In this document: positions 45,401-51,223 of the stretch, one piece after another | How positions within the stretch are numbered: the first letter of the stretch is position 1 | Layout: every line of letters begins with the position of its first letter | Source of the DNA: Sphaerolaimus hirsutus | Lineage: Eukaryota; Nematoda; Chromadorea; Monhysterida; Sphaerolaimidae | Assembly: GCA_964036195.1 (NCBI GenBank) | Contig: OZ038460.1 | Location: 16,371,504-16,435,503, forward strand | Length of the DNA: 64,000 bases | Direction: 5' to 3' | Position numbers and translations under genes: made by a program | The notes under the pieces: model-generated | The model's input: only the letters and a program-made list of their open reading frames with translations | What the model was told of the DNA's origin: nothing | The model's database searches: none

Positions 45401-47917
45401 AAACTTTTAGCCCCCGTTTATATACCGTTATTTTTTGCCCTGTTGCAAGTAATGTTTATGAATTAATGTGTATTCTATTACTGTGTAAACTGTCAAACAT
45501 ATTTGTAATCTCAACTGTTGACAATGTCATGCTGTAACTTCGTAACTGTTTTTTGGTTTTTGTTGTTATGATGCCCGTGACTTATAGAGCCAGCCGTGGT
45601 ACGTGTGTTAAATAAAATAAAATAAAAAAATGCAATATGTGTGGTCAGAACTAGTGATGTGAAAAGCGCCAGAACTTTGGCACCAAGCGCCAAAAGCGCC
45701 ATGGCGCTTTTCCGGCCCACAGTAGTGATGTGAAAAGCGCCAGAACTTTGGCGCCAAGCGCCAAAAGCGCCATGGCGCTTTTCCTACCCTTAGCGCCAAG
45801 CGCCAATGGCGCCAGAGCAAAATGACGCGAAGCGCCAAAAGCGCCATGGCGCTTTTTGCTTTGGCGCTAGCGCCAAGCGCCAGCGCCAGGCATTTTGTTC
45901 CTGGCGCCAGTCAAAAATAGCGCCAAGCGCCAAAAGCGCCGTGGCGCTTTTCATGGGCATGGCGCCAAGCGCCAATGGCGCCACAGGGAAAATAGCGCCA
46001 AGCGCCAAAAGCGCCATGGCGCTTTTTGCTTTGGTGCTAGTGCCAAGCGCCAGCGCCATGGCGCTTTGACATCACTAGCCCCCAGTGCCAAGCGCCAATG
46101 GCGCCAAAGCAAAATGGCGTCAAGTGCCAGAAGCGCCATGGCGCTTTTTGCTTTGGTGCTAGTGCCAAGCGCCAGCGCCAGGCATTTTGTTCCAGGCGCC
46201 GGTCAAAAAAGTGCCAAGCACCAAAAGCACCATGGCGCTTTTACATCACTAGTCAGAACACAATACAAAATAATTTTTTATAGATCCCTATAATTGTCAA
46301 AAATGGATTCTTGGCACACCGGTTCCACCTTGCTCCTGCAATTTTCCATAAAGTTCCATGTAAGTGTCCTGCAACTTGATCAAGCTCGCCTGCGGCACGT
46401 GAATGTCCAAAATATTCTCCCCAGCAGACATGCCGATCATCGCCCGCAGATTGATGCCTGTATTGGATACAAAAATGAGGTGTCCCGATTTTTTTGGAGC
46501 GGTACATTCAGTTAAACTAAGTGAACTTCACCTGAAAGCCAGTACAGCATGCGAAAGACAAAGTGCGGAAATTGGAACATCAGCGCCATCAGAGCCAGCA
46601 CGAATGGGACCCACTGCGGAATGACAATTTAATATACTTGACAGATAGACCGCTATACAATGAATGGTACCATATTTTGCTGAATTAGGTCGCGTGAAAA
46701 ACTGCACCAAATTCACCCAAAGTGGAAACAGTGTGATAAATATTATTAGAAAAAGTAAATGTTTTTTTTTCATTCAGATGGGATGTGGTAGAATTCACTG
46801 TAGGTAAGGTATGCCATCAGAAAATAAGACTATTGGTTGGACTATAAGAAAATTTTATTTAAAAACCCATTTCAAAAGCAGTGTGCAATTTGAAGACAGA
46901 AAAAAACTTTTCTAACAACCCACCTGATAATAATTCAACATTCTACTGTCCCTTTCCCTGTAACTGTCAGGAATTGAAGAGTTAAATGGCAGATAATAGG
47001 TATTTTCCACATAACAGTAGTCATTTACATATTGCTCCCAGCCACCAGTGAATTGGGCAGGTACCCAGCATTGTATGGGCTTTCCGATGAAAAAGTGCTG
47101 TTTGGGGGGGGGTATTTTAATTTTTAGAAAATGAGTTTTTGAGAATTTACGCTTAGTGTCTAGACTTTTGATTGGGGCGTTCATAGATGTCTAGATCAAC
47201 TGAAAATAGTTAATACGCTAGTTTTCTGGAACAAATGTGGGATGAATACCGAATTTTTCTAATAGAGCGGCAGCGTCCAATAGCACGGCACCTCCAATAG
47301 AACGCCAGGTAAAAAAGTTGAAGAAAAAATAGAACGGCATACATTCCTGTAGTGCGACAGGCACATGATTTAGTGCATTTTACAGGGATTAGAGGCTGTG
47401 GAGACCGATGAGCTGAGATAATCCCGCTTATATGTAGAAAAATACGCGAAAATTCACGATTTCTGGTCAAGTGATGACAGTCTCAGACGCCCCACAAACA
47501 TTTTGCTGGGTGCATCGAACCCGAACGGTGTCCAGGGGGCAGTCCCAGACACTGTAAATGTCAAATGTAATGCAAAGTGCTAAGGAAAATGCGCTGCAAA
47601 ACGGCAACTCGGTTGCAGGGCATTTTGCATGACTTCTGACACTTTGCTTGATATTAGACATTTTACAGGGTTTTCACAGGGTCTGGGACTGGCACCAGTA
47701 TTCAGAGGTGCACAGTGCAAACAATTTCACGATAAAAAAGAGTGATTTTCAACAAAAAATTCACACAAAAAAAATAATAAAAACACACCCCACCACCAAG
47801 CAGCACTGCGAATCCCAGCAGGAGCCAAGCGGTGTGCTTGTAATTCAAACGATCCGTGAAGTTGTCTTCGTGTCGCTCCTTCAGGCAGCCGTCCAGAAAC
47901 TTGCCGAGCATGTCCAT
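27396..47917 (-). CDS. Innexin A: gap-junction channel gene, eight exons, two split by transposons
   Basis: Innexins are four-pass membrane proteins forming invertebrate gap junctions. Exons: 47789-47917, 46924-47097, 46532-46613, 46320-46457, 35214-35376, 32348-32564, 31596 to 30334 (split), 29741 to 27396 (split). Hallmarks in order are [10 protein letters not shown] in TM1, [13 protein letters not shown] in the first loop, [18 protein letters not shown] (TM2), [10 protein letters not shown], a TM3 exon ending [32 protein letters not shown] plus TM4, and [16 protein letters not shown]. Leaving out the two insertions and one duplicated target each, all phases fit and the total is 464 codons plus TGA, a normal innexin length. 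No other frameshift or stop is present. Exon 1's donor (GGG|GTGTGT) is the least certain. As it stands the copy is probably non-functional unless the insertions are spliced or polymorphic. Confidence 0.85.
27484..27670. mobile_element. hAT MITE in innexin A exon 8
   Basis: The left end CAGAGTTGCAAAAACGTATT matches the 32624 element. The right end is AACAAATCTG. The target GTCTATAC at 27476-27483 recurs at 29537-29544, on the far side of a second element that entered this hAT's right tip. The interior repeats CGTATTTACG-like words. Confidence 0.75.
27671..29533. mobile_element. GGTGCC-family (CWG) element inserted in the hAT tip
   Basis: It begins GTGCCAATCCCAAACCCTGT and ends in CATTTTACAGGGACTAGCAC-CGCCCC, with CTG before and CTA after as a decayed 3-bp duplication. 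It has been enlarged by nested insertions: AAAATATAATTAAATCTCTC blocks near 27740-27860 and 29340-29420, motif-rich AT segments, and the hAT at 28533-29167. Confidence 0.6.
28533..29167. mobile_element. hAT MITE packed with TTTTCCG motifs
   Basis: The ends TAGGGTGTCAAA and TTTGACACCCTA (with a few extra bases) are flanked by identical 8-bp duplications CACACTAC (28525-28532 and 29168-29175). The interior is dozens of TTTCCGTTTTCCG units. A fragment of the same motif type lies at 62780-62850. Confidence 0.85.
29537..29741 (-). CDS. Innexin A exon 8, proximal piece
   Basis: The acceptor is CCCCGCAG after a C-rich tract. It encodes the innexin C-terminal signature ([20 protein letters not shown], then GKVWQLW), the cytoplasmic tail after TM4. 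It is cut at the codons for WYRL by the composite insertion 27484-29536. In the unspliced insertion the frame runs on to a stop at 29421. Confidence 0.85.
30014..30119. mobile_element. 106-bp CCGTATTTCC hairpin MITE
   Basis: It is a complete small copy: TACCGTATTTCCTCGAAATA at the left and its perfect inverse at the right, with C and G runs between. It lies in innexin A's last intron. It is the minimal form of the family. Confidence 0.8.
30334..30400 (-). CDS. Innexin A exon 7, distal piece
   Basis: This continues directly from TM4 with a basic cytoplasmic stretch ([18 protein letters not shown]) to the donor TGCGAG|GTGGTT. With 31457-31596 it makes 207 nt, 69 codons, phase 0 at both ends. 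Confidence 0.8.
30409..31456. mobile_element. hAT MITE interrupting innexin A exon 7
   Basis: The termini CAGGGTTGG and CCAACCCTG are flanked by identical 8-bp duplications CACATGAG (30401-30408 and 31457-31464). The ends are filled with TTTTATTTTATT and AAAATTTTACAAAAATT motifs. A nested segment of TGTCATGACAATT-type repeats and TTGTATCCAAATCTTATGTT repeats occupies about 30780-31200. It is 1048 bp and has no coding frame. Confidence 0.9.
31457..31596 (-). CDS. Innexin A exon 7, proximal piece (TM4)
   Basis: The acceptor TTCAG precedes [20 protein letters not shown] and [19 protein letters not shown], the most conserved block of innexins plus the fourth membrane helix. The hAT insertion falls a few codons after the helix. 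Confidence 0.92.
31808..32290. repeat. hAT-like repeat with ACGTATTTACG motifs
   Basis: It starts near TAGTTGTTAAAACGTATTTT and ends near CTTTTAACATCTCTG. Both sides are rich in TTTACGTTTAC units and complements, as in 22908-23040 and 28310-28450. The target duplication is unclear. Confidence 0.45.
32348..32564 (-). CDS. Innexin A exon 6 (TM3 and second extracellular loop)
   Basis: The acceptor is TCTCGCAG. It encodes a membrane helix ([17 protein letters not shown]), then [20 protein letters not shown], the innexin second loop, to the donor CATG|GTTTGT. It is 217 nt, phase 2 in and phase 0 out. Confidence 0.92.
32624..33344. mobile_element. hAT MITE with ACACTTTTTTACACTTTCC motifs
   Basis: The ends CAGAGTTG and CAACTCTG are flanked by identical 8-bp duplications TATTCTAC (32616-32623 and 33345-33352). 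The ends are clusters of TTTACACTTACACTTTT and their inverses. It lies just upstream of exon 6 in innexin A's intron. Confidence 0.88.
33368..33625. mobile_element. GCGCC-motif hAT MITE, intronic copy
   Basis: It starts TAGTCATGGGAAAGTGCCAG and is filled with GGCGCCAAGCGCCA words and complements. The right boundary is uncertain because the expected CATCACTA end is not seen. Confidence 0.55.
33652..33907. repeat. CCGTATTTCC family, 256-bp copy
   Basis: It opens TACCGTATTTCCTCGAATTA and closes TATTTCGAGGAAATACGGTA. The interior (GTGACAATTTTGAGAGAAAA and following) matches the copy that starts at 63839. Confidence 0.7.
34045..34462. repeat. Palindromic element, relative of 6668-7172
   Basis: Long inverted arms include ACTGAGTGTTATCAGCCACA near 34077 and its inverse near 34310, and TGACGTGAAATGTCAAGTTG facing its mirror around 34200. 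The outer left arm is missing, so the copy is truncated at that side. Confidence 0.7.
34557..34982. repeat. Palindromic element with TGCTGCGATTACAGCTC ends
   Basis: TGCTGCGATTACAGCTCGGC at the left mirrors the right end CGAGCTGTAATCGCAGCA, with TTA on both outer sides. Arms such as ATGCAGATGTTTCTTGTGTC and its inverse pair across the centre near 34770. Confidence 0.7.
35214..35376 (-). CDS. Innexin A exon 5 (intracellular loop)
   Basis: The acceptor is TTTTGGTACAG. The 163-nt exon encodes a charged, helical loop ([19 protein letters not shown], then [11 protein letters not shown]) and ends at TTTTTAG|GTTGG. Incoming phase 1 and outgoing phase 2 match exon 4 and exon 6 exactly, which supports an otherwise weakly conserved exon. 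Confidence 0.8.
35736..39317 (+). CDS. N-terminal part of the LINE frame (Gag/ORF1-like, unknown)
   Basis: It is open apart from TGA at 36150-36152 and ends at TGA 39315-39317. The best protein-like parts are GC-rich: 37086-37346 (charged helices, [20 protein letters not shown]), 37623-38571 (about 316 residues, Trp-rich, no family recognised) and 38809-39317 (Ser/Ala linker, then an acidic/aromatic segment). These are separated by AT-rich stretches that begin GT and end AG and yet stay open in frame (37347-37622, 276 nt; 38572-38808, 237 nt). No zinc knuckle is seen. The role is unknown; position suggests an RNA-binding ORF1-type protein. Confidence 0.55.
36527..40785 (+). other. Alternative spliced gene model over the LINE 5' region
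   Basis: GC-rich blocks bounded by splice-like sites can be joined in phase: 36527-36718 ([17 protein letters not shown], donor ACG|GTTAGT), 37086-37346, 37623-38571, 38809 to about 39261, about 39329-40105, 40207-40294, 40371-40531, 40644-40785. Block 40207-40294 reads as natural protein ([20 protein letters not shown]) only in a different frame from the long ORF. Introns 40106-40206 (101 nt) and 40295-40370 (76 nt) together are a multiple of three. The last block in the spliced frame is an RGG-rich tail ending at TAA near 40783. The sites are good (CCTCAG, TTTTACAG) but splicing is inference. Confidence 0.4.
39318..42500 (+). CDS. SGNH-hydrolase-like domain plus APE endonuclease of the LINE
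   Basis: The first part has an SGNH/GDSL pattern: WLLGDSTAK (GDS at 39408-39416) and, about 200 residues later, DGIHLSKYG (40002-40019), supplying the expected Ser and Asp-x-x-His. Esterase domains of this kind are known in ORF1 of CR1-like LINEs. A low-confidence basic and AT-rich stretch follows (about 40106-41340). From about 41590 comes an APE-type endonuclease: [36 protein letters not shown] and [12 protein letters not shown]. It would nick target DNA to prime reverse transcription. An in-frame TAA ends it at 42498-42500 and the same frame resumes at once. Confidence 0.7.
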   Translation, partial: DDKYGQDHTGPRDGWLGVSVAFVPLRVWLLGDSTAKSVRVPLLDSLRKSVVHTEAAHLPNTVSVSTIATCYTGCRMATMKGACALADFSEVKIVVWKSILDYIDTAFCVAKLGESEGICQFVWNVYVALLQLRFILFDQGLPHIPIVCCVTQPFFPVQEGVAHNAYAEAVLWRLGRDIESALSRVCANIPGVTITQPLNYMLRNKKSAIIPHLVGVDTMRLYEGIVGTDGIHLSKYGETFLGRLLARDCVMALEGYSAPTLARWAKQGIALIGARGRCCRSYVCFSDRINIIILTSGGARCAGRPIPTSAKRGKGCWRTCSTGRRRSVILMTCKGSIESGDMSTQEYVLLQEVRKNVDAVLADSRTGAELAVRRKFVAPAAAEIARLEVDPSAEEACSRITSPGGYGFAGLIVFCAYSCIFGVLVSQSIQHHHQKIVSPPSQLQPGCRGSQCRSKSRSARRPWSRRPKWGPTRRSAGRQQQRLVLLPRIKRGPAVRPLGDLLLRAGRQVHLCFRRCELLHLLCSGCGVVIVFCLISSKFNYGATPHGKLANCFDPTLRKGITVITYNILINAYLCEVSPYSVVRLCLKYLALCVWLMRWHWRLMRRTEQKEKSALIYRLNYIARSFRHFRCFLIYFRFGRIYRFIFLGHSFRMFCHSLHPIRKLLPLSVFYDACNLVCMAAQGQFLAFSEYKYYTKRPVYNEHTDKVGGKAKLGGDVHSQRNYVSHVDTLQTDMTQYGNHLSGTPLHVGPSRDSNIRSGTEFTVFYQNVNSIRHKHAQLQNIGSKGYDCIALCETNAVHKVHLPDIPGYTLNAIMKPVNGNGGIAVYTKSTIECSVLGGDYWETCENVLWLTLRCNKSSTFVMLAIVYLFDAGKVARNRDYMQGNETILSNLSKQVSENTANGNPSLLIGDFNGHIGNYHPGLDRNSHVINDTGRLVNSFIRVNDLNVGTSVTDIWWSYEAGLTRSLLDLALFDTTAEWSSEISHFSPTSDMSIGSDHCSLHLKVIANNIQLVAPADDKYRHQWVVKGEDVIEPFSKWLEESLTTLVDGECTYENILDHL
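42606..44591 (+). CDS. LINE reverse transcriptase
   Basis: It is a non-LTR RT with the expected blocks: [90 protein letters not shown], the catalytic FVDDIALLA (about 43703-43730) and IKYLGLTL. It begins after TGA 42603-42605 in the same frame as the endonuclease and ends at TGA 44589-44591. It copies the element's RNA at the nicked target. The clade cannot be fixed without a tree; the combination with SGNH suggests the CR1/Jockey superclade. Confidence 0.9.
   Translation, partial: KLHLNVILYSEYKALVAALRNKICACEHDYELDIKRKRLDMELQSSSTKTDLYSMARRYKEGGILYPMLRSKSGLADTKDKISKVLEGFWNKVQMSNPMNLDSDSCKTSLSGVISGTLRCSLEERITSAEIKLAIKRLKLGKSPGTTGVYHEMLRGSGSQLIRALTLLFNTWFDGNPIPHSAKTCKLSLLHKKGSKSCVDNYRSIGLQCNILKLYCSVLNHRLLSAFESVDGFGSMQGGFRKKRRTTDNHVIIQGCLSGNKCVSACFVDAVKAFDRVPREKLWHKLLDYGYPSKFVSSISSTYDDLRCVIQYGSTYSDEFAYTLGVRQGCCLSPSLYVLYLADLRTDLESLQIGAQLGPAKVPAVFFVDDIALLANTSHDLQAIMDKFTEWSWRWGVAIHPDKSKILHFRCKSNPTRLWTLGRDIHGKLQYISEVDEIKYLGLTLTSANDMFGKQRQLLLQRAQTAAVMVGELASMSLCPFWAVNRLWTLYAMTKVFYGVEIFGLPKQTLGKLVGIQMSVYRNVCRTPQHLSSRCLAIDGDVTTMKAWYTQIIVGHCRYLQSNYVSRTTKQAFELWGRTKLNLPLRQSPLGRSAALLREANIDPTLGLKSIKQIAKQNAWGDSSLGKVYLSRTRMERYRESNIEPLNTYKIYSEEMPWVFA
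44592..44927 (+). CDS. LINE ORF2 C-terminal Cys/His domain
   Basis: It is the same frame continuing after the TGA at 44589. It encodes [20 protein letters not shown] and then a second Cys cluster ([10 protein letters not shown]). A C-x2-C-x4-H-like zinc motif at the end of ORF2 is common in LINEs. It ends with TAA at 44927. Confidence 0.7.
   Translation, partial: HGLFQKTIQFALSSRGKKWSRCKPCVQYGHDFWPTLSHYLYGCQDVAVIYWRNKFLRELNTDCCEEKCCNMLSIGEPIDRLAQIIKCSCSKSRRLISIHITALDTYLYGLE
44928..45630 (+). other. LINE 3' UTR and AATAAAA tail
   Basis: This AT-rich non-coding stretch ends in AATAAAATAAAATAAAAAAA (45611-45630), the simple-repeat tail typical of LINE 3' ends. It fixes the orientation of the element as plus. 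Confidence 0.7.
45652..46251. mobile_element. GCGCC-motif hAT MITE, complete 600-bp copy
   Basis: The ends TAGTGATGT and ACATCACTA are flanked by identical 8-bp duplications GTCAGAAC (45644-45651 and 46252-46259). The interior is a dense array of GGCGCCAAGCGCCA, AAAAGCGCCATGGCGCTTTT and variants on both strands. The open frames found across it on both strands are repeat artefacts. Confidence 0.88.
46320..46457 (-). CDS. Innexin A exon 4
   Basis: The acceptor is CCAATACAG. It encodes [20 protein letters not shown], the cytoplasmic stretch after TM2, to the donor GGAACCG|GTGTGC. The 138 nt fit phases 1 in and 1 out. Confidence 0.85.
46532..46613 (-). CDS. Innexin A exon 3 (TM2)
   Basis: The acceptor is ATTCCGCAG. 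It encodes [20 protein letters not shown] and ends TTTCAG|GTGAAG. WVPF after YYQ of exon 2 is the most diagnostic innexin junction. Confidence 0.92.
46924..47097 (-). CDS. Innexin A exon 2 (first extracellular loop)
   Basis: The acceptor is CCAAACAG after a C run. It encodes [20 protein letters not shown] and then [11 protein letters not shown], carrying the two conserved loop cysteines, and ends YYQ at TATCAG|GTGGGT. It is 174 nt, phase 0 both ends. Confidence 0.93.
47536..47695. mobile_element. GGTGCC-family (CWG) MITE in innexin A intron 1
   Basis: The ends GGGGCAGTCCCAGACAC and GTCTGGGACTGGCAC are inverted and flanked by CAG on both sides (47533-47535, 47696-47698). The 160-bp body has the same TGACACTTTGC-type interior as the zinc-finger intron. 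Here it lies inside a longer intron. Confidence 0.75.
47789..47917 (-). CDS. Innexin A exon 1 (start, TM1)
   Basis: ATG at 47915-47917 follows GTGCCAAG. It encodes [30 protein letters not shown] and the first helix. The innexin pattern of a short N-terminus, D-R-L-N-Y and TM1 is clear. The donor GGG|GTGTGT is inferred from phase. Confidence 0.85.
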
Positions 47918-48225
47918 CTTGGCACGGTTCCAATTTTTGTTGACGCGATTACTTTTTGGTAGATTTGTAGCGACTGCGTGTGAATGGATGTTTTTGGTGA
48001 AATTGTAGTGATTTTGAAATAAAAATTAATAAAAGTAAATTTTTGTCAAGTAATATTCTTGTGTTCTAATAAAATTCGGATAGCGCGACTTTTTTCTGAC
48101 AACTTAGGACACCCATGTAAAATGTTGAAATTACAATGTGCACAAAGACCCACTTCTCAGAATGAGGTTGCAGTGTCTAATAAATGGTTACCTAAAGTCA
48201 CTCGATCTTTGTTTACAGTGGTGAC

Positions 48226-48347
48226 TAGTGATGGAATGGCGCCATTTGAGAGCCCCGAAGGGCGCCACACCAACACCATGGCGCCATTGGCACTTGGCGC
48301 CCTTGGCGCTTGGCGCCCTTTTTCTGGCGCTTTTCCATCAGTGACTA
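48226..48347. mobile_element. GCGCC-motif hAT MITE, 122-bp copy
   Basis: The left end TAGTGATGGAATGGCGCC and the right end TTTTCCATCAGTGACTA are flanked by identical 8-bp duplications GTGGTGAC (48218-48225 and 48348-48355). The interior is TTGGCGCCCTTGGCGC-like. Confidence 0.75.
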
Positions 48348-50010
48348 GTGGTGACCAATTTTCACTACCCAGTTCTACAGACTTAACCACACGAGAAAAT
48401 TGCTTGGATCACAACATTCATTTTGATAATTGTTCACATTTGCTTCATCATGACGTCAACTTTTAATCTACCTAATCTCATAACTAGGTAATGGGATGAT
48501 TCACAGTTTCTGAGCTATTTATGAAAAATGAAATGCAAACAATGAATAGCGGGAAAACGATACCTATAAATTCAACTGAAAACACAAGTGGGTGTGAAAT
48601 GAAGACATGCAGCATCAAACATAGTGATAAGGCACTTAGCAGAGGAAAATATACAAAATCGTATTTTGGGAATCCTTCAAAAGCCGTAGTTGAAACAAAA
48701 CAACTGCATGCTTCTCACTTGAAACTATTTACATTTCTTTTGTAAATTATTTTCAAATGAACATTGATCATGGCGATGGACTTGAATAAAAGAGAGAATC
48801 CAGGTGAGTATTTTTCGGCTTCAAACAAGAAATTTCCAAGGGTTGGAAAAGCGCCAAAATTCTGGTGCTTTCACCATGAATTTTGCTAATCATGCCGTGT
48901 AAAAATGTCCGACAAAATCGGTCAATTAAAAACCTCAGGTAAAAAGTAAAATTGTGTAAAAAAATAAAGGGAAAAGTTATAAACACCTTCCCGGTCAAGT
49001 AAGCCACCCATTTTTTTATTTCACTTCGGAAGCTATATCTCGGGCTATGGTGGGGTTATAGAGCTGAAACTTTGTGAATATATAGTTGTAACATCCCTCT
49101 ACTCTGCATCAATGGGGGGAGGCATCGCGACTAACTACAGGGTGGGTCGCCCTATATGCAACAATTTTTTGTTGGGTTTTCAGTGTCCCGAACAAGTACA
49201 CCACCCACTTGATTAGCTACACTAAAGGGTTGTATCTCCAGTTGCGGGGGTGGTAGAAAGCTAAAATTTTGGGGGTATCTTGGCAACACCCTCACCCCTA
49301 CTATATGCCAGTGGGGCAGCTCCCGGCGACCCACTACAGTTTGTACTTGTGTATTTAATTTTTTTTTAAACGACCCAAGTGTCCCAAGCAAGTTCACCAC
49401 CTAAACAAATTTTAAAAAAAGTTTTGAGAACATACCTTTATAAAAACTGAACCAGGTTTTAACCCTAGTTCTGCTAATTGAAATTTTTTCCTTTGTTTAG
49501 CCACCCCCATCATAAATGGCAGACCAAAAATTTCACTTTATACTAATTTTTTGTTCCACACTTTAAAAGTTGGTTTACAAAGTTCAGTAGAGGAGGGTCT
49601 AAGGTTCAAAGTTACGTAAACGACATGACCTCCAAAATGGCAAAATAAGTAAATTTATTTGGGTGGAATGAGAAAGTGAAAATTCTGTAAACTTTTGTTC
49701 CCACAATGACATCATTATGACATCATAGAGTTCACCCCAAATAAATTTCCTTATGTTGCCATTTTGGAGGTCATGTTGTTTATGTAACTTTGAACCTTGG
49801 ACCCTCCTCTACTGAACTTTGTAAACCAACTTTTTAAGTGTGGAACAAAAAATTGGTTTAAAGTGAAATTTTTGGTCTGCCGTTTATGATGGGGGTGGCT
49901 AGACAAAGGAAAAAAATTTAATTAGCAGAACTAGGCTTAAAACCTGATTCAGTTTTTATATAAGATATGTTCTCAAAAAAAAAATTTTTCATTTGTTTAG
50001 ATGGTGAACT

Positions 50011-50472
50011 TGTAAAGTTTCACACTATTTGGGGTTAATTTTCCTGCGTTCTACAGTGCGGAAACCTTAGCTTTTATTCAGATATTTATTCAAGTTGTTT
50101 TTGGTTTATATTTTATTTCTATCAAACAAAGTAATCATTTAATTCAGAAATCAGTAGTCGTAGACTGGGCCGTTCTTTAGGCAAGAACGGCCTTACATAT
50201 GGGCGATTTAACCTTCAAACGCGAGCAAATTGCTTATTATGTCTACTTTAAAGCAAATATCAGGTTTTGCACCTGTCGCATGTCGTTAGAAAACGGGTTG
50301 ACACAAAGAATTATAAAGATTAATAAAAACATAGATTAAATGTTATGAATGTCATTACTTTTATCACCCGTTGTTTACAGCAGGCAAGAAAAGGCAAATA
50401 TTTCTAAGTGAAATAAAAACCATTCAAGTGAAACAAAAATGCAGGTTACGGTAAATTAGGCGGAACCGCACA
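50011..50472 (-). repeat. BEL2 3' LTR
   Basis: The 462-bp LTR begins TGTAAAGTTTCACAC and ends GGAACCGCACA on the plus strand. On the minus strand it is preceded by the short purine stretch GGGGAG. Confidence 0.93.
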
Positions 50473-50560
50473 CTCCCCAGAAATTAAAGAAAATTTTAAA
50501 ATCACAAATTTAAAATTTTACGCTTAATTAAAAAGAGGCTTTACGAATAAAAAAGAGGTA

Positions 50561-51223
50561 TCATTCGGGGGGCAGCAAATCATCGGTGGCAGCTCCATTG
50601 GTCCCATCCGTCTCCATATGCTCTGTGTTGTTATTATTGTTATCGGAAGAGCCTGTTGTAGAGCTCGTGCTCGAGCTACACTCACCGTCAGACGATGGGG
50701 TCGGGGTTCTTTTCTTCGACTTTTCACGGCTCTTCTTTGCAGGAAGATTTGGAGCTTTCCCACCGACGCATGTTGTCCCCAGTGTTGTTGTTGTTTTCTG
50801 GAAGTGAAAATCATTTATGCTCAAGGGCTTGTTATTTGTCGTAGCCTTGGCCTCAATATTGTCAATGATATCATTGATTCGGTGCTGTCGGCCAACCTTC
50901 GGCTGTTTGTTGTCAGCCTGGCCGTCGGTGTCGTTGGTGTCGTCATTGTCATGGCTCCGAGATGTTGTAGACCTTCTGTCCCTTCGGCGTCGGGAGGAGG
51001 GGGACCTCCTTGACCGAGACCGGTGATGTCTTGGCGGAGTCCTGGGCTCTGGAGGAGGTGGTGTGCGTGGCCCTCGTCGTGTTGGTTCGCACACTTCTCG
51101 ATGGTGGCTGCGGCTGCGCTTCCTGAGGTCCTCTGGTGCGCTCGCCAAGCGTTTAACCGGGCGCGAAGTCGTGTTGTAGAACACGCGAGCTTCGGCATGA
51201 CGGCGCGGCCCGTAACTGCTCGC
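50561..51223 (-). CDS. BEL2 SR-rich overlapping reading frame
   Basis: This 220-codon frame overlaps the Env tail in another frame and continues about 260 nt past the Env stop, ending DDLLPPE close to the 3' LTR. It is rich in Arg and Ser (SRSRRSPSSRRRRDRR, HHREVCEPTRRGP) with a later basic segment and an acidic C-terminus. It has no ATG at its start, but the splice-acceptor-like TTATATTTGCAG lies directly upstream, so a spliced accessory protein is possible. Alternatively it is the true Env tail reached by a frameshift. BEL1 has no equivalent separate frame; its own Env tail is basic and Ser-rich. Confidence 0.45.
   Translation of the reverse strand, partial: ASSYGPRRHAEARVFYNTTSRPVKRLASAPEDLRKRSRSHHREVCEPTRRGPRTPPPPEPRTPPRHHRSRSRRSPSSRRRRDRRSTTSRSHDNDDTNDTDGQADNKQPKVGRQHRINDIIDNIEAKATTNNKPLSINDFHFQKTTTTLGTTCVGGKAPNLPAKKSREKSKKRTPTPSSDGECSSSTSSTTGSSDNNNNNTEHMETDGTNGAATDDLLPPE

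Larger units (their letters stand above)
35736..45630 (+). mobile_element. Non-LTR (LINE) retrotransposon with a giant reading frame, antisense in an innexin intron
   Basis: It carries an SGNH-hydrolase-like domain, an APE-type endonuclease and a reverse transcriptase, then a 3' UTR (44928-45610) and a tail of AATAAAATAAAATAAAAAAA (45611-45630). No LTRs are present. One frame runs from 35736 to 44927 with only five stops: TGA 36150, TGA 39315, TAA 42498, TGA 42603, TGA 44589. About 3060 codons would be extremely large for a LINE. A hAT MITE sits 21 bp past the tail. The 5' end and target duplication are not found. The upstream part may be ORF1 of the LINE or a separate gene to its left. Confidence 0.7.

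Noticed and set aside
45806..46293. Open frames of 60-130 codons on both strands
   Set aside because: They translate the GCGCC arrays of a hAT MITE; the same happens at 10090-10392, 33333-33747, 61673-61958 and 63238-63577.
48521..48745. 74-codon ORF near 48.6 kb
   Set aside because: No recognisable motif and no splice context; not supported as a gene.
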